A stretch of 48,425 nucleotides of DNA, taken from assembly GCF_023715605.1 (NCBI RefSeq), contig NZ_JAMBOL010000025.1:1-48425 (forward strand). The letters run 5' to 3'. Numbering within the stretch: position 1 is the first letter of the stretch; every line of letters begins with the position of its first letter. The notes under the pieces were generated by a model. It searched no databases and was not told the DNA's origin. It saw nothing but the letters and a program-made list of their open reading frames with translations. Shown here in pieces: positions 27,511-38,218 of this stretch. The DNA comes from Halalkalibacter oceani (GTDB lineage Bacteria > Bacillota > Bacilli > Bacillales > Bacillaceae_D). Made by a program: the position numbers and the translations under genes.

Positions 27511-29397
27511 TTATTGGATTTTTGCCAATCTGCCTTGTTCTAAATAAACGAGTAAAATGGAAATATCCGCCGGATTCACACCGGATACACGAGAAGCCTG
27601 ACCAACGGACAGCGGTCGAACCTCGCTCAGTTTTTGCTTAGCCTCTGAAGCAAGACCGTTAATCGCAAAGTAATCAAGATCTTCTGGGATTTTTTTGTTT
27701 TCCATCTTTTGCGCTCGCTCCACTTGCTGAAGCTGCTTTTCAATATACCCTTCATACTTCACTTGAATTTCAACCTGCTCCGTAACATCCTCACTCAACG
27801 TCTCTGACGGCGGCTCAATCACTTTAGCAACATCCTTGTAGCCGAGCTCTGGGCGCTTTAAGAGCATCGTCGCGCGAACTGCTTCCTGCAACGGTGCTGA
27901 TCCGGTTTCTTCCAACAGTTGAGCCAGCTCGGGCGATGGCTTGACGATAATCGATTCAAGCCGCTTTTTCTCCGCCTCGATCTGCGCTTTCTTCACCAAA
28001 AAGCGCTCGTATCGTTCGTCTGGAATGAGTCCGATTTGGTGACCAAGCTCTGTCAAACGAAGATCGGCATTATCATGGCGTAAAAGCAGGCGATATTCAG
28101 CCCGTGATGTCAGCAGGCGGTACGGCTCATTCGTTCCTTTTGTGACAAGGTCATCAATGAGGACGCCGATATAGGCATCAGAGCGGTCAAGAATAACGCC
28201 CTCCTCCCCCTTTGCCTTGCGGGCTGCATTAATGCCTGCCATAATTCCTTGTCCGGCTGCTTCCTCATAACCGGATGTTCCGTTAATTTGGCCGGCGGTA
28301 AACAAGCCTTCAACAGCTTTTGTTTCCAATGTCGGCCAGAGCTGCGTCGGCACAATCGCATCATACTCAATCGCATAACCAGGACGCATCATCCGCACTT
28401 CCTGCAGCCCGGGAATGCTTTTTAACATGTTTAATTGGACGTCTTCCGGCAAGCTCGTTGACAGCCCCTGTACATATACTTCAGATGTATTGCGTCCTTC
28501 AGGCTCCAAAAAGATTTGATGACGCGGCTTATCCGAAAAGCGAACAATCTTATCTTCTATTGATGGACAATAACGCGGTCCCGTCCCTTCAATGACCCCG
28601 GAATACATCGGCGAACGATTTAAATTGCCGGAAATGATCTGATGGGTTTCCTCGCTCGTATACGTTAACCAGCACGGAAGCTGATCGGTAATATACTTCG
28701 TCGTTTCATAGGAAAATGCCCGCGGCTGGTCATCTCCCGGTTGAATTTCTGTCTGCGAATAATCGATCGTGCTCCCGTTCACACGCGGCGGTGTGCCCGT
28801 TTTAAAGCGAACCATGTCAAACCCGAGTTCCTGTAAATGGTAAGACAGCTGCACAGACGGCTGCATATTGTTCGGCCCGCTTTCGTACGCCAGCTCCCCG
28901 AGGATAATTTTTCCGCGCAAGTACGTTCCGGTCGTAATCACAACAGCCTTGGCATAATACTTTGCTCCGGTATTCGTTTCTACTCCTCGGCAGACGCCAT
29001 CCTCGACGATCAGACGCTCGACCATTCCCTGTCTGAGCAAAAGGTTTTCCTGCTCCTCAATCGTCTTTTTCATTTCATGCTGATACATGAATTTGTCAGC
29101 CTGCGCCCGCAGCGCTCTTACTGCCGGGCCTTTCCCCGTATTAAGCATTCGCATTTGAATATGGGTTTTATCGATATTTCTGCCCATTTCACCGCCAAGC
29201 GCATCAATTTCCCGGACAACAATCCCTTTTGCCGGGCCTCCTACAGAAGGGTTACATGGCATAAACGCCACGGCATCAAGATTTAACGTCAGCATAAGCG
29301 TATTCGCGCCCATTCTTGCAGAGGCAAGCCCCGCCTCGACACCTGCATGGCCGGCTCCAATGACGATCACGTCAAAATGACCACCATCATAACTCAT
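27511..29397 (-). CDS. mnmG: tRNA uridine 5-carboxymethylaminomethyl modification enzyme MnmG (GidA)
   Basis: 628 aa FAD protein that, with MnmE, modifies the wobble uridine of certain tRNAs. The dinucleotide motif GAGHAG is at 14-19, followed by the signature [21 protein letters not shown], the FAD-binding GTYLRG region and the C-terminal helical domain that contacts MnmE and tRNA. I start at the ATG 29397, 9 nt behind GGAGG; a TTG six bases upstream is only 3 nt from it. Cotranscribed between mnmE and rsmG. Confidence 0.97.
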   Translation of the reverse strand: MSYDGGHFDVIVIGAGHAGVEAGLASARMGANTLMLTLNLDAVAFMPCNPSVGGPAKGIVVREIDALGGEMGRNIDKTHIQMRMLNTGKGPAVRALRAQADKFMYQHEMKKTIEEQENLLLRQGMVERLIVEDGVCRGVETNTGAKYYAKAVVITTGTYLRGKIILGELAYESGPNNMQPSVQLSYHLQELGFDMVRFKTGTPPRVNGSTIDYSQTEIQPGDDQPRAFSYETTKYITDQLPCWLTYTSEETHQIISGNLNRSPMYSGVIEGTGPRYCPSIEDKIVRFSDKPRHQIFLEPEGRNTSEVYVQGLSTSLPEDVQLNMLKSIPGLQEVRMMRPGYAIEYDAIVPTQLWPTLETKAVEGLFTAGQINGTSGYEEAAGQGIMAGINAARKAKGEEGVILDRSDAYIGVLIDDLVTKGTNEPYRLLTSRAEYRLLLRHDNADLRLTELGHQIGLIPDERYERFLVKKAQIEAEKKRLESIIVKPSPELAQLLEETGSAPLQEAVRATMLLKRPELGYKDVAKVIEPPSETLSEDVTEQVEIQVKYEGYIEKQLQQVERAQKMENKKIPEDLDYFAINGLASEAKQKLSEVRPLSVGQASRVSGVNPADISILLVYLEQGRLAKIQ

Positions 29398-29420
29398 TTT
29401 CAACTACCTCCTTATATCTT

Positions 29421-30797
29421 CTATTTCCCAAGACAAAACTGTGAAAAAAGCTGATCAATCAAGCTTTCCTGTACACTCTCACCAATAATTTCACCGAGCA
29501 GCTCCCATGTACGCGTAATATCGATTTGCACGATATCGATCGGGACATCGGCTTCTATTCCGTCCAGTGCGTCTGTAATCGTCGCTTTTGCCTGCTCCAG
29601 CAAGGCAATATGCCTGGAATTGGAGACATAGGTCATATCTCCGCTCTCTATGCCTCCGCCAAAAAACAACTCAGCGATCGCCTGTTCCAACTGATCTACT
29701 CCTTCATCATGAAGAAGGGAGGTCGTGACAAGCTGCTCTTTTTCAGCTAATTCCCGAACCTCTTCCATATTTATTTTCCGCGGCAGGTCCGTTTTATTGA
29801 CAATGACGATCACATTCATGCCGGCCACCGCTTCAAACAACGCCCGGTCTTCAGGCGAAAGCTCCTCGCCATAGTTTAAAACGAGCAAGATCAAGTCAGC
29901 TTCCTTTAACACCTGACGCGACCGTTCGACGCCGATTCTTTCAACGATATCCTCGGTTTCCCGGATTCCTGCTGTATCGACAAGCCGTAGAGGTACCCCC
30001 CTGACATTGACATACTCTTCAATTACATCCCGCGTTGTGCCGGGAATATCGGTGACGATTGCCTTATTTTCATGAACAAGACTATTCAATAAGGAAGATT
30101 TGCCGACATTCGGACGTCCGATAATCACCGTCGAAAGTCCTTCACGCAATATTTTCCCTTGTGCCGCCGTACGAAGGAGCTTGTCGATTTCATTCTTTAC
30201 AAACTCCGCTTTTTCCCGTAAAAGCGCATGCGTCATCGTCTCCGCGTCATATTCCGGGTAATCGATATTCACCTCGACATGGGCGACGGTCTCCAATAAA
30301 GCCTGGCGCAGCACTTGGACCTTTGTCGAGAGCCTTCCTTCGACCTGCTTCAAGGCAACATTCATCGCCTGGTCGGTTTTGGCGCGAATAAGGTCCATTA
30401 CCCCCTCAGCTTGCGACAAATCAATTCTCCCATTAAGAAAGGCCCGTTTTGTAAATTCACCCGGTTCTGCTAAACGCGCCCCATTTTTCAGCGCGAGCTG
30501 GAGGACCCGGTTAACGGAAAGCAAGCCACCATGACAATTGATTTCAACGACATCTTCTCTCGTAAACGTCCGCGGCGCCCTCATCACCGACACCATCGCT
30601 TCTTCGATCAGCTCTTCCGTTGTGCGATCAATAATATGACCGTACACAATCGAATGAGAAGCGACTTCCGCAAGCGCGTCCTTACCTTTATACATCTTAT
30701 CCGCAATCGAAATCGCTTCCTCTCCGCTTAAGCGGACAATTCCGATCGCTCCTTCTCCCAATGCGGTCGAGATCGCTGCAATTGTATCAGATTGCAT
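29421..30797 (-). CDS. mnmE: tRNA modification GTPase MnmE (TrmE)
   Basis: 458 aa. An N-terminal folate-binding domain (about 1-118), a helical domain, and an inserted G domain with P-loop GRPNVGKSS (227-235), [14 protein letters not shown] and NKTD. It ends CLGK, with Cys455 as in the conserved MnmE C-terminus. It activates the MnmG partner by GTP-dependent dimerisation. The ATG at 30797 lies 9 nt behind AGGAGG; a GTG six bases earlier is too close to it. Confidence 0.97.
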   Translation of the reverse strand: MQSDTIAAISTALGEGAIGIVRLSGEEAISIADKMYKGKDALAEVASHSIVYGHIIDRTTEELIEEAMVSVMRAPRTFTREDVVEINCHGGLLSVNRVLQLALKNGARLAEPGEFTKRAFLNGRIDLSQAEGVMDLIRAKTDQAMNVALKQVEGRLSTKVQVLRQALLETVAHVEVNIDYPEYDAETMTHALLREKAEFVKNEIDKLLRTAAQGKILREGLSTVIIGRPNVGKSSLLNSLVHENKAIVTDIPGTTRDVIEEYVNVRGVPLRLVDTAGIRETEDIVERIGVERSRQVLKEADLILLVLNYGEELSPEDRALFEAVAGMNVIVIVNKTDLPRKINMEEVRELAEKEQLVTTSLLHDEGVDQLEQAIAELFFGGGIESGDMTYVSNSRHIALLEQAKATITDALDGIEADVPIDIVQIDITRTWELLGEIIGESVQESLIDQLFSQFCLGK

Positions 30798-31158
30798 GCT
30801 CACTCACCTCCTCCTCGCTTCATTATCTTCATTACGTTCTTATCTATTGTTCGGTTGCTTCGCTTCATTTCATACATATCCGTCTTTATCAGGTCCGGCA
30901 AAGAGCAACCGGAAACCTGTCATCTAAAAGATTAGAATAGCACAGCATGAGTGGAATTACCATGAACAGGCTGCTGCACAGTGCTGCAATCGGCTGCAAA
31001 AGTTTGCAGCGGCTCCACACATTGCTTAAGGGGTGTGCCAAAAGGGCTGATTCTCCTTTTGGCACACCCCCGAAACGGAGTCTGCACATTGCGCAGTAAG
31101 CCGCTGTCTCTTTTTCGGACGGAAGATCACCAATTGGAGACAGCCTGCTTTCATTTAG
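30798..31158 (-). other. Gap between jag and mnmE, rich in inverted repeats
   Basis: No gene is seen. From jag towards mnmE it holds a 16-bp palindrome copy (31030-31070), a second perfect hairpin GCTGCAAA-AG-TTTGCAGC (30993-31010), and a possible extended -10 TGC-TATTCT (30942-30934, minus strand) for mnmE without a good -35. Confidence 0.55.
31030..31070. repeat. GGCACACC palindromic repeat, perfect copy
   Basis: GGGGTGTGCCAAAAGG (31030-31045) pairs perfectly with CCTTTTGGCACACCCC (31055-31070), 16 bp with a 9-nt loop, followed by CGAAACGG. Same element as 19171-19208 and the degenerate 11049-11081. It could end jag transcription, although no clean T-run follows. Confidence 0.8.
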
Positions 31159-31785
31159 TTACGATTGATGAGGCTGAATGACGACATGACGCTTCAGCCC
31201 TTTTCCTTCTGAGACAGTTTCGACTCCTTCTACCCGCTGCAACGTCGTATGAATGATTTTCCGTTCAAGGGCATTCATCGGTTCAAGCGAAACACGCTCT
31301 TTTGTTGTTTTCACTTTATACGCAACCCGTTCGGCTAATTGCTCCAATGTTTGCCTGCGGCGTTCACGGTAGTTTTCTGCATCAAGCTCAATCCGGGTAT
31401 ACGTTCCATCCTGGCGGTTCGCGACAAGATTCGTCAAATACTCTAATGATTCAAGCGTTTGTCCCCGTTTGCCGATCAGACGGCCAAGTTCTTCTTCGCT
31501 TGATAGATTAAAGACAATATGCTCTCCCGCATCGTCCTTCGTAAGGGTCGCATTTACCTTCATCAACGCAACTGTTTGTTCCAAAAACTGAAACGCGACA
31601 TCGACTGGATCAGGTAAAAGATGTGCTTCAATCATCGCAGGCTTTGAACCAAGAATACCGAAAAAACCTTTTTGAGGTTCCTGAACAACACGATAAGACA
31701 GCCTGTCTCTTGTTGTCTGTAATTCATTGATCGCCTTCTCGACAGCTTCATCTATCGTTTTTCCTGACACAATCACTTTTTTCAC
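31159..31785 (-). CDS. jag: Jag (SpoIIIJ-associated RNA-binding protein, KhpB)
   Basis: 208 aa. An N-terminal Jag domain (about 1-50, starting [19 protein letters not shown]), a KH domain with [19 protein letters not shown] in the middle and a C-terminal R3H domain with ERVAYK and [10 protein letters not shown]. It binds RNA and affects cell elongation and division. The start is GTG at 31785, 9 nt behind GGGAGG, overlapping the spoIIIJ stop by 4 bp, so the pair is translationally coupled. Confidence 0.96.
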   Translation of the reverse strand: MKKVIVSGKTIDEAVEKAINELQTTRDRLSYRVVQEPQKGFFGILGSKPAMIEAHLLPDPVDVAFQFLEQTVALMKVNATLTKDDAGEHIVFNLSSEEELGRLIGKRGQTLESLEYLTNLVANRQDGTYTRIELDAENYRERRRQTLEQLAERVAYKVKTTKERVSLEPMNALERKIIHTTLQRVEGVETVSEGKGLKRHVVIQPHQS

Positions 31786-32555
31786 TTCTTTTTGCCTCCC
31801 GAACTGGCCTCAGCCACTTTGGATTTGCCGGCATTCGGTCCAGTTATGAAATAGGTTTGAACTATCATAAAGATATTACCAACTACCCAGTACAAAGTAA
31901 GCGCTGTTGGGAAGAAGATAGCAAACGCACAAATCATAATCGGCATCATATACAATAGAATTTTCATTTGCGGATTGTCCGGAACCATCATCATTTTCTG
32001 CTGGATAAACGTCGTAATACCGGCGACAACAGGCAAGATGTAATAGGGATCCGGAGCATCAAGCGCGAACCAGAGGAAATGATGTCCGCCAATTTCTTCC
32101 GTTCTCATAATCGCATGATAAAAGGCAAGCAAGATCGGCATTTGAATTAATAAAGGCAGACAGCCCGCTAACGGGTTAACGCCCTTTTCCTGGAACATCG
32201 CCATCATTTCCTGCTGGAGCTTCTGCTGTGTTTTCTGATCCTTCGCGCTGTACTTTTCACGCAGCTTGGCCATTTCAGGCTGAATCGCCTGCATCGCCTT
32301 CGCGCTCTTCGTCTGTTTAATCATTAACGGCAAAATTAACAGCCGCAGCAAAATCGTCACGACAACAATCGATAACCCAAAGTCATCATTAAATAAATCG
32401 GCAAAGTAAATGATTACCCATGAAAGAGGGTAAACAAGATAAGAATCCCAAAAACCCTCACTATTTTCATTAATTGGTTGGTCAACATCGAAGCAGCCCG
32501 TCATGACAACAAGCAGCCCAACCATCATCGCAACCAAGCCAAATTTTTTGAGCAC
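31782..32555 (-). CDS. spoIIIJ: Membrane protein insertase SpoIIIJ (YidC1)
   Basis: 257 aa YidC/Oxa1-family insertase. A lipoprotein signal ends in the lipobox MTGC with Cys21; about five membrane segments follow, with the groove arginine in the first ([10 protein letters not shown]), the cytosolic helical hairpin ([21 protein letters not shown] region) and a Lys-rich tail GGKKK. It inserts membrane proteins and is needed for sigma-G activation during sporulation. The start is GTG at 32555 behind AAGGAGG. In the usual order rpmH-rnpA-spoIIIJ-jag. Confidence 0.95.
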   Translation of the reverse strand: MLKKFGLVAMMVGLLVVMTGCFDVDQPINENSEGFWDSYLVYPLSWVIIYFADLFNDDFGLSIVVVTILLRLLILPLMIKQTKSAKAMQAIQPEMAKLREKYSAKDQKTQQKLQQEMMAMFQEKGVNPLAGCLPLLIQMPILLAFYHAIMRTEEIGGHHFLWFALDAPDPYYILPVVAGITTFIQQKMMMVPDNPQMKILLYMMPIMICAFAIFFPTALTLYWVVGNIFMIVQTYFITGPNAGKSKVAEASSGGKKK

Positions 32556-32730
32556 GTGTTCTCCTCCTTGTTTCGCTTCTTTTCATCTATATGTTAACGC
32601 TTTACAGAAAAACGCGGTCGCGCTTTTCTTAAATGCATCGTGCCGGGCCTCTACAGCTGGCTGAAAGGAGCTTTCTTTCATCCTCGGCCTGTAACAAACG
32701 CAGCAGCAAGCTCTTTTTGTTCAGCTTCCA

Positions 32731-33099
32731 CTACTTGTCACTCTCCCGCTTTGACGTTCTTTGTTTTAACGCACGGGCCTTTCTCAGCACATGCAGCATG
32801 CTTTGCTCGATTTCTTGTAAATTCATCTCTGCCGTCGGTTTTCTCGCAATCACTACATAATCAGCCCCTGCCTTAAGCTGCTCCCGCTTTGCCTGAAACA
32901 CTTCCCGCACATAACGCTTAATTCGGTTCCGGGTAACCGCGTTTCCGACACGTTTGCTTACTGACAAACCTAATCGGAAACAGGTTTGTCCCTCTTTTGG
33001 CAGGATATAAAGAACGAACTGTCGATTCGCAACGGAATGACCTTGCTTAAAAACTAGAGAAAAATCTTCATTCTTTTTAATCCGCTGCTTTTTTTTCAA
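32731..33099 (-). CDS. rnpA: Ribonuclease P protein component
   Basis: 122 aa basic protein that helps the P RNA cut tRNA 5' leaders. It has the [19 protein letters not shown] start region, the central cleft and the RNR motif [15 protein letters not shown] choose the TTG at 33099, 8 nt behind AAGGAG; the GTG at 33108 overlaps that ribosome binding site. The C-terminus is somewhat extended and charged. Confidence 0.96.
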   Translation of the reverse strand: MKKKQRIKKNEDFSLVFKQGHSVANRQFVLYILPKEGQTCFRLGLSVSKRVGNAVTRNRIKRYVREVFQAKREQLKAGADYVVIARKPTAEMNLQEIEQSMLHVLRKARALKQRTSKRESDK

Positions 33100-33171
33100 C
33101 CTCTTCACTCCTTACTTGCCAGCGTCTCTCTCTTCCTCCCTCTTTCAGCGACATGGCCTCAAGATAAACAT

Positions 33172-33200
33172 GAAGAAAAAGACCACTGACATTCAGTGGC
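33172..33200 (-). terminator. Terminator or attenuator between rpmH and rnpA
   Basis: CCACTGA-CAT-TCAGTGG (33183-33199) is a perfect hairpin directly behind the rpmH stop and is followed on the minus strand by TCTTTTTCTTC. It would limit rnpA expression relative to the ribosomal protein gene. Confidence 0.8.
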
Positions 33201-33338
33201 CTATGCAGATAAAACTTTTCTTCCTTTACGACGACGACGCGCTAACACTTTACGGCCGTTTTTAGTGCTCATACGCGCACGGAAACCGTGGACTTTTTTA
33301 CGCTTACGATTATTCGGTTGAAATGTTGGTTTTCCCAT
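33201..33338 (-). CDS. rpmH: 50S ribosomal protein L34
   Basis: 45 aa, very basic. It starts [19 protein letters not shown] and ends with [12 protein letters not shown], one residue longer than B. subtilis L34 because GKP replaces KR at the start. It binds 23S rRNA. It has its own near-consensus promoter and GGAGG upstream of the ATG, and marks the left border of oriC. Confidence 0.98.
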   Translation of the reverse strand: MGKPTFQPNNRKRKKVHGFRARMSTKNGRKVLARRRRKGRKVLSA

Positions 33339-33384
33339 TTATTACACCTCCCTGAGGATACTATTCAAAAAGACATTCTTGTAA

Positions 33385-33414
33385 ATTATAAGGAACATTA
33401 GGTGCAGTTGTCAA
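33385..33414 (-). promoter_or_regulatory. rpmH sigma-A promoter
   Basis: Minus strand TTGACA (33414-33409), 18-bp spacer, TATAAT (33390-33385): two perfect hexamers. Confidence 0.92.
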
Positions 33415-33499
33415 GAAACCTTTTCAACTTGTTTCTTTCCCTCTTTCCATTTTAACAGTCTACTAAATTTCTTTACAATCCTTCTAGCAATTTTTACAT

Positions 33500-33775
33500 T
33501 TTATCTCTTGTGGATAATCATTTCTCGACACAATCCGACTTCTCCACAAAAATACTGACAACTTGTTCACATATCTTGTGCTGTGGATATCATTTGAACA
33601 CAAGATGCTGTGTTATGTGGATAAATGCAACAAAGCGTTGCCACTCAAGCGTTTTTTTGCTATGATTAAGTTGTTTTCACTCGTGGACAGCAATCCACGG
33701 TCACAATCTTGTCCACAGTCTGTGGGTAACGTTGTGGACATCTTTTTTATCTTGTGAGTTTTTTTCTCCACAGCC
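33500..33775. other. oriC: oriC left part: DnaA-box cluster upstream of dnaA
   Basis: Perfect DnaA boxes TGTGGATAA stand at 33509-33517 and 33616-33624. One-mismatch boxes stand at 33540-33548 (TTCTCCACA), 33582-33590 (TGTGGATAT), 33709-33717 (TTGTCCACA), 33721-33729 (TGTGGGTAA) and 33764-33772 (TTCTCCACA), with a weaker one at 33733-33741. A short palindrome CGTGGA/TCCACG lies at 33682-33699. This corresponds to the incA/incB clusters of B. subtilis. Together with 33776-33960, AT-rich and without genes, it fills the 637-bp rpmH-dnaA gap and should also carry the dnaA promoter, which I could not place with confidence. Confidence 0.93.
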
Positions 33776-33975
33776 TGTTCAAAAAAAACTTCGCGACGTT
33801 TTTCTACTATATTATATCCTTTTCACATTATATGTGCATATGTATATTTATACGAACGCATCTCATGATTGTACAAAGGTTGAACAGCTAAGCGGTTTGA
33901 ATCGTTCATCGCCTTATACATACGGTAGATGCTTGTTTGGTATTGTATTGAAAAAAGGACAAGGAGGCGAAACTT

Positions 33976-35331
33976 TTGGAAAACATCCATGATTTATGGA
34001 ACCAGGCTCTTGCTGAAATTGAAAAAAAGGTCAGCAAGCCTAGTTTTGAGACATGGTTAAAAGCGACAAAGGCGAATGACATCCAAAACGACGTCATTAT
34101 TATTACGGCGCCGAATGAATTTGCCCGTGATTGGCTTGAAGATCATTATGCTGATTTAACCTCTGACACGATTGAACAGCTGACAGGAACCAGACTCCAG
34201 CCTAAATTTGTCATTCCTCAAAATGAAATGGAGGAAAGCTTTCTGATTGAGCCGGTGCCCAAGAAGCGGCCCGTGCAGGACAATGGCCAAACAAATCATG
34301 TGACGAAGACGATGCTGAACGATAAATATACGTTTGATACGTTCGTAATCGGTTCTGGGAACCGGTTTGCCCATGCGGCTTCACTCGCAGTCGCCGAAGC
34401 TCCGGCAAAAGCGTACAACCCCCTTTTCATTTATGGAGGGGTTGGACTTGGAAAGACGCATTTAATGCATGCGATCGGCCATTATGTGATGGATCATAAC
34501 CCGAATGCGAAAGTTGTTTATTTATCTTCGGAGAAATTTACGAACGAATTTATCAATGCAATCCGTGATAACAAAGCCGTCCATTTTCGCAATAAATACC
34601 GAAATGTCGACGTGCTTCTAATAGATGATATTCAATTCTTAGCGGGAAAAGAACAAACTCAGGAAGAGTTTTTCCATACATTCAACGCACTTCACGAGGA
34701 ATCAAAACAAATTGTCATTTCGAGTGACAGACCGCCGAAGGAGATCCCGACACTTGAGGATCGGCTTCGTTCCAGATTTGAATGGGGGTTAATTACCGAC
34801 ATCACCCCGCCAGATTTAGAAACGAGAATCGCGATTTTACGTAAGAAAGCGAAAGCGGAAAACCTTGATATTCCAAATGAAGTCATGCTTTATATCGCCA
34901 ATCAAATCGACACGAATATCCGCGAGCTGGAAGGAGCTTTAATCCGGGTCGTCGCTTATTCCTCTCTCATTAATCAGGATATGAATGCCGATCTGGCCGC
35001 TGAAGCATTAAAGGACATCATTCCGAATTCGAAGCCGAAGGTGCTGACGATCACCGACATCCAAAAATTTGTCGGTGAGCACTATCATGTAAAGTTGGAG
35101 GATTTCAAAGCAAAAAAACGAACAAAATCCGTCGCTTTCCCGAGACAAATCGCCATGTATTTATCGAGAGAGCTGACAGATGCCTCCCTTCCTAAAATCG
35201 GAAGCGAATTTGGCGGCAGAGACCATACGACGGTGATTCATGCCCATGAAAAAATCTCCGCTTTGCTAGCAAGTGATCAGGAATTCCAGGCGAAAATTCA
35301 GGATTTAATGGACCAGCTTCGTACTTCTTAA
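33976..35331 (+). CDS. dnaA: Chromosomal replication initiator protein DnaA
   Basis: 451 aa. Domain I (about 1-85) starts [18 protein letters not shown], a variable linker domain II follows (about 86-115), AAA+ domain III has Walker A GGVGLGKT (154-161) and Walker B LLIDDIQ (Asp217, Asp218), and DNA-binding domain IV ends with [15 protein letters not shown]. It binds the boxes on either side and opens the origin. The start is TTG at 33976, 7 nt behind AAGGAGG, as in B. subtilis. Boxes upstream suggest autoregulation. Confidence 0.98.
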   Translation: MENIHDLWNQALAEIEKKVSKPSFETWLKATKANDIQNDVIIITAPNEFARDWLEDHYADLTSDTIEQLTGTRLQPKFVIPQNEMEESFLIEPVPKKRPVQDNGQTNHVTKTMLNDKYTFDTFVIGSGNRFAHAASLAVAEAPAKAYNPLFIYGGVGLGKTHLMHAIGHYVMDHNPNAKVVYLSSEKFTNEFINAIRDNKAVHFRNKYRNVDVLLIDDIQFLAGKEQTQEEFFHTFNALHEESKQIVISSDRPPKEIPTLEDRLRSRFEWGLITDITPPDLETRIAILRKKAKAENLDIPNEVMLYIANQIDTNIRELEGALIRVVAYSSLINQDMNADLAAEALKDIIPNSKPKVLTITDIQKFVGEHYHVKLEDFKAKKRTKSVAFPRQIAMYLSRELTDASLPKIGSEFGGRDHTTVIHAHEKISALLASDQEFQAKIQDLMDQLRTS

Positions 35332-35344
35332 CTTTTTTATTTTG

Positions 35345-35475
35345 TGTGAATTGTGGATAATGTCTACTTGCCTATCAACATACTGCCCACATGTGGATAG
35401 GCTGCTTTTTTCGTTCTTTTTATCAGTTTTCCACAAATCCACAGGCCCTATTACTAGTACTTCTACTTTTTATCA
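35345..35475. other. oriC: oriC right part: DnaA boxes, DnaA-trios and unwinding element
   Basis: Between dnaA and dnaN stand a perfect box TGTGGATAA (35352-35360), one-mismatch boxes TGTGGATAG (35392-35400) and TTTTCCACA (35427-35435), and a partial box AATCCACA (to 35443). A short GC stretch (GGCCC, 35444-35448) follows, then triplets CTA-TTA-CTA-GTA-CTT-CTA-CTT (35448-35468) and an AT-rich run. This is the basal unwinding layout known from B. subtilis incC. Strand melting is inferred, not observed. Confidence 0.9.
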
Positions 35476-35508
35476 AAAATATTAATGAATTATAAGGAGT
35501 TTTTCAGA

Positions 35509-36645
35509 ATGCAATTTACAATTACGCGTGATCGATTTGTTCAAGATGTCCAGCATGTAGCAAAAGCCGTTTCATCAAGAACGACCATTCCGATTTTGAC
35601 GGGAATTAAAATTGTGGCGACAGAGGATGGAATCACGCTGACCGGCAGTGACTCGGATGTCTCGATCGAAACGTTTATTCCAAAAGAGGATGCCGATTCA
35701 GAAATCGTGACGATCCAACAGCCTGGCAGCATCGTGTTACAGGCCCGTTTTTTTGCGGAAATTGTAAAGAAATTACCTGGTGAGGATATTGAAGTGAGCG
35801 TCACCGATCAGTTTGCGACGACGATTCGTTCTGGTTCTTCCGTATTTAATTTAAACGGCCTTGATCCAGAGGAATATCCACGTCTGCCGCAGCTTGAGGA
35901 GGATCTTCTTTTTAAACTGCCGCAAGATATGCTGAAGAATATGATCAGGCAAACGGTGTTTGCGGTGTCCACTCAGGAAACACGTCCGGTGTTGACAGGT
36001 GTAAACTTGGAGACCGAGGAAGGAGAGTTAATCTGTACTGCAACAGACAGTCACCGATTGGCGATCAGAAAGGCGAAAATCGAAAAGAACGATAATTCCC
36101 TTTCATTTGAAAATGTTGTTATTCCTGGGAAGAGCTTGATTGAGCTTAGCAAAATTATTGATGATTCTAATGACTTAATTGATGTCGTTGTGACGGAGAA
36201 TCAAGTTTTGTTCAAAATGGAGAATCTGCTCTTTTTCTCAAGATTGCTGGAGGGGAAATATCCGGTTACGAAAAGTATGATTCCGACTCAGTCGAAAACG
36301 TCGCTTCACTTAAAGACGAAGTCATTTCTGCACACATTGGAGCGGGCGCTGCTCTTATCAAGAGAAGGAAAAAACAATGTAATTAACTTAAAAACATTGG
36401 ACGGTCAGGTTGAGGTGACTTCGATTTCACCGGAGGTCGGAAAGGTTACGGAGCATATCGACGCGCAAATTGACGGGGAAGAGATGAGGATTTCATTTAA
36501 CGGAAAAAATGTCATTGATGCGTTGAAGGTTATTGACAGTGAGGACATTCATGTGATGTTCACCGGGGCGATGAGCCCGTTCGTCATCAAACCGATTGAT
36601 CATGACAATTATTTGCATCTCTTTTCACCGGTAAGAACCTATTAA
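35509..36645 (+). CDS. dnaN: DNA polymerase III beta subunit (sliding clamp)
   Basis: 378 aa starting MQFTITRDRF and ending with the family tail FSPVRTY. Three clamp domains are covered; SSRTTIPILTGIKI, ARFFAEIVKKLP and TATDSHRLAIRKAK are typical. It forms a dimeric ring that tethers polymerase to DNA. The ATG at 35509 lies 9 nt behind AAGGAG; the ATG at 35485 has no ribosome binding site and lies close to the origin unwinding region. Confidence 0.98.
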   Translation: MQFTITRDRFVQDVQHVAKAVSSRTTIPILTGIKIVATEDGITLTGSDSDVSIETFIPKEDADSEIVTIQQPGSIVLQARFFAEIVKKLPGEDIEVSVTDQFATTIRSGSSVFNLNGLDPEEYPRLPQLEEDLLFKLPQDMLKNMIRQTVFAVSTQETRPVLTGVNLETEEGELICTATDSHRLAIRKAKIEKNDNSLSFENVVIPGKSLIELSKIIDDSNDLIDVVVTENQVLFKMENLLFFSRLLEGKYPVTKSMIPTQSKTSLHLKTKSFLHTLERALLLSREGKNNVINLKTLDGQVEVTSISPEVGKVTEHIDAQIDGEEMRISFNGKNVIDALKVIDSEDIHVMFTGAMSPFVIKPIDHDNYLHLFSPVRTY

Positions 36646-36720
36646 AGCAGCTAGGAACGAAGCCAGAGGCGTTTTTCTTAAAATTCCCGCGATGATTCGG
36701 GACGACTCTCACAATAAGAC

Positions 36721-36749
36721 TTGGCTAGTCAGCTTTGGTTTAGTACAAT
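36721..36749 (+). promoter_or_regulatory. Promoter ahead of yaaA-recF
   Basis: TTGGCT (36721-36726), 17-bp spacer, TACAAT (36744-36749). A hairpin lies between it and yaaA. Confidence 0.55.
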
Positions 36750-36782
36750 ATAAAGTAAGATAATCTAATGACGTGATTTTAT

Positions 36783-36817
36783 GAAGACAGCAAATCATAC
36801 GGTGAGTTGCTGTCTTC
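36783..36817 (+). terminator. Hairpin between dnaN and yaaA (terminator or attenuator)
   Basis: GAAGACAGCAA (36783-36793) pairs perfectly with TTGCTGTCTTC (36807-36817), followed by CCTTTG. The poor T-run suggests partial termination, either of dnaA-dnaN or of the short transcript from the promoter at 36721. Confidence 0.55.
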
Positions 36818-36859
36818 CCTTTGATACGCCAACGAGTTCATGCAGAAAAGAGTGATGAA

Positions 36860-37075
36860 ATGAACCAAATCTCCATTTCGACGGAGTACATAACACTGGG
36901 ACAATTTTTAAAAGAAGCAGGAATCATAGACACGGGCGGCATGGCAAAGTGGTATCTTGCTGAACATGTGGTATGGGTGAATGGAGAGGAAGAAAACCGG
37001 CGCGGAAAAAAGCTCAGCCCGGGCGATACAGTGACGCTCGCCGATGGAACAGAATTTGAAATTGCAGCGGAATAG
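36860..37075 (+). CDS. yaaA: S4-domain RNA-binding protein YaaA
   Basis: 71 aa, the usual length. It is a single S4-like RNA-binding domain starting [18 protein letters not shown], with the loop [28 protein letters not shown] typical of the family. It is a ribosome-associated protein of unclear role encoded between dnaN and recF in most Bacilli. The ATG at 36860 is chosen over an in-frame ATG at 36821, which lies just behind the hairpin and would add 13 unrelated residues. It ends 11 bp before recF. Confidence 0.95.
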   Translation: MNQISISTEYITLGQFLKEAGIIDTGGMAKWYLAEHVVWVNGEEENRRGKKLSPGDTVTLADGTEFEIAAE

Positions 37076-37086
37076 GGGGACTCCCT

Positions 37087-38199
37087 TTGGATTTAAAGCA
37101 GCTTACGCTTCGGCAATTCCGCAATTATGATCAGGCAGCCTTATCATTTCAACAACCCGTAAATATTTTTCTTGGGGAAAATGCACAGGGGAAAACGAAT
37201 GTGCTGGAAGCGATTTATGTTCTCGCTTTGGCCAAATCCCACCGGACGACGAAGGACAAGGAGCTTATCCGCTGGGGGGAGGAATTTGCACGGATAGAAG
37301 GGCATTTCGCAAGAAGGACGGGTCCTTTTGAATTGGAGTTGATCCTGTCGCTGAAAGGGAAAAAAGGCAAGGTCAACGGGCTTGAGCAGCGCAAATTAAG
37401 TGAGTATGTAGGGGCGGCGAATGTCGTCATGTTTGCGCCGGAGGACCTCGGGCTGGTCAAAGGAAGCCCGCAAGTCCGCAGAAGGTTTCTTGATATGGAA
37501 ATTGGTCAGATTAGCCGGGTCTATTTGTATCATCTCGGCCTGTATCAGAAAGTCCTTGTGCAGCGCAATCATCTGTTGAAGGATCTTCAGGCGAGAAAAG
37601 GCTCAGGTGAGATGCTCGATATTCTGACCGATCAGCTTGTCGCACTGGCGGCAGAGGTGATCAGTCGCCGGCTCGCTTTTGTGAAACGGTTGCAGGAATG
37701 GGCCTTTCCGATTCATTACGATATCAGCCGGGGAAAAGAAAAGCTCGAAATCAGCTATGTTCCCCCGGGAGAGGTATCAGACGAGATGGATTTGTCGAAC
37801 ATAAAAGAAGAACTCTATCAAGTGTATAAACAAAAGCGGGATAAGGAGATTCAACGCGGTGTCACCCTTTTTGGGCCGCAACGGGATGATCTCAGCTTTC
37901 GGGTGAACGGGCATGATATTCAAACATATGGCTCGCAAGGTCAGCAGCGAACAACCGCGCTTGCTCTTAAATTAGCCGAAATTGAATTGATTTATGCCGA
38001 GGTTGGGGAGTACCCGCTCCTTTTGCTGGACGATGTCCTCTCTGAGCTTGATGATTATCGTCAGTCCCATTTGTTACGCTCGATTCAGGATAAAGTCCAG
38101 ACGTTTGTGACAACGACAAGCGTGGAAGGAATTGATGAACAGACGCTAAAGCAGGCGGCTGTATTTGAAGTGACAGAAGGCACGGTGGAAAAAAGATGA
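37087..38199 (+). CDS. recF: DNA replication and repair protein RecF
   Basis: 370 aa SMC-like ABC ATPase. Walker A GENAQGKT is at 30-37, the signature region is [18 protein letters not shown], and Walker [13 protein letters not shown]. It loads RecA at gaps with RecO and RecR. It begins with TTG at 37087, only 11 bp behind yaaA, and precedes remB and gyrB in the conserved origin operon. The ribosome binding site is weak (AGGGGGA). Confidence 0.97.
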   Translation: MDLKQLTLRQFRNYDQAALSFQQPVNIFLGENAQGKTNVLEAIYVLALAKSHRTTKDKELIRWGEEFARIEGHFARRTGPFELELILSLKGKKGKVNGLEQRKLSEYVGAANVVMFAPEDLGLVKGSPQVRRRFLDMEIGQISRVYLYHLGLYQKVLVQRNHLLKDLQARKGSGEMLDILTDQLVALAAEVISRRLAFVKRLQEWAFPIHYDISRGKEKLEISYVPPGEVSDEMDLSNIKEELYQVYKQKRDKEIQRGVTLFGPQRDDLSFRVNGHDIQTYGSQGQQRTTALALKLAEIELIYAEVGEYPLLLLDDVLSELDDYRQSHLLRSIQDKVQTFVTTTSVEGIDEQTLKQAAVFEVTEGTVEKR

Positions 38200-38218
38200 T
38201 TGGGGAGGCGGTGGACCG

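Noticed and set aside
32608-32628. GC-rich palindromic stretch between rnpA and spoIIIJ as a terminator
   Set aside because: The stem is only 4 bp with a 2-nt loop plus flanking A/T pairs and one bulge; too weak to call.
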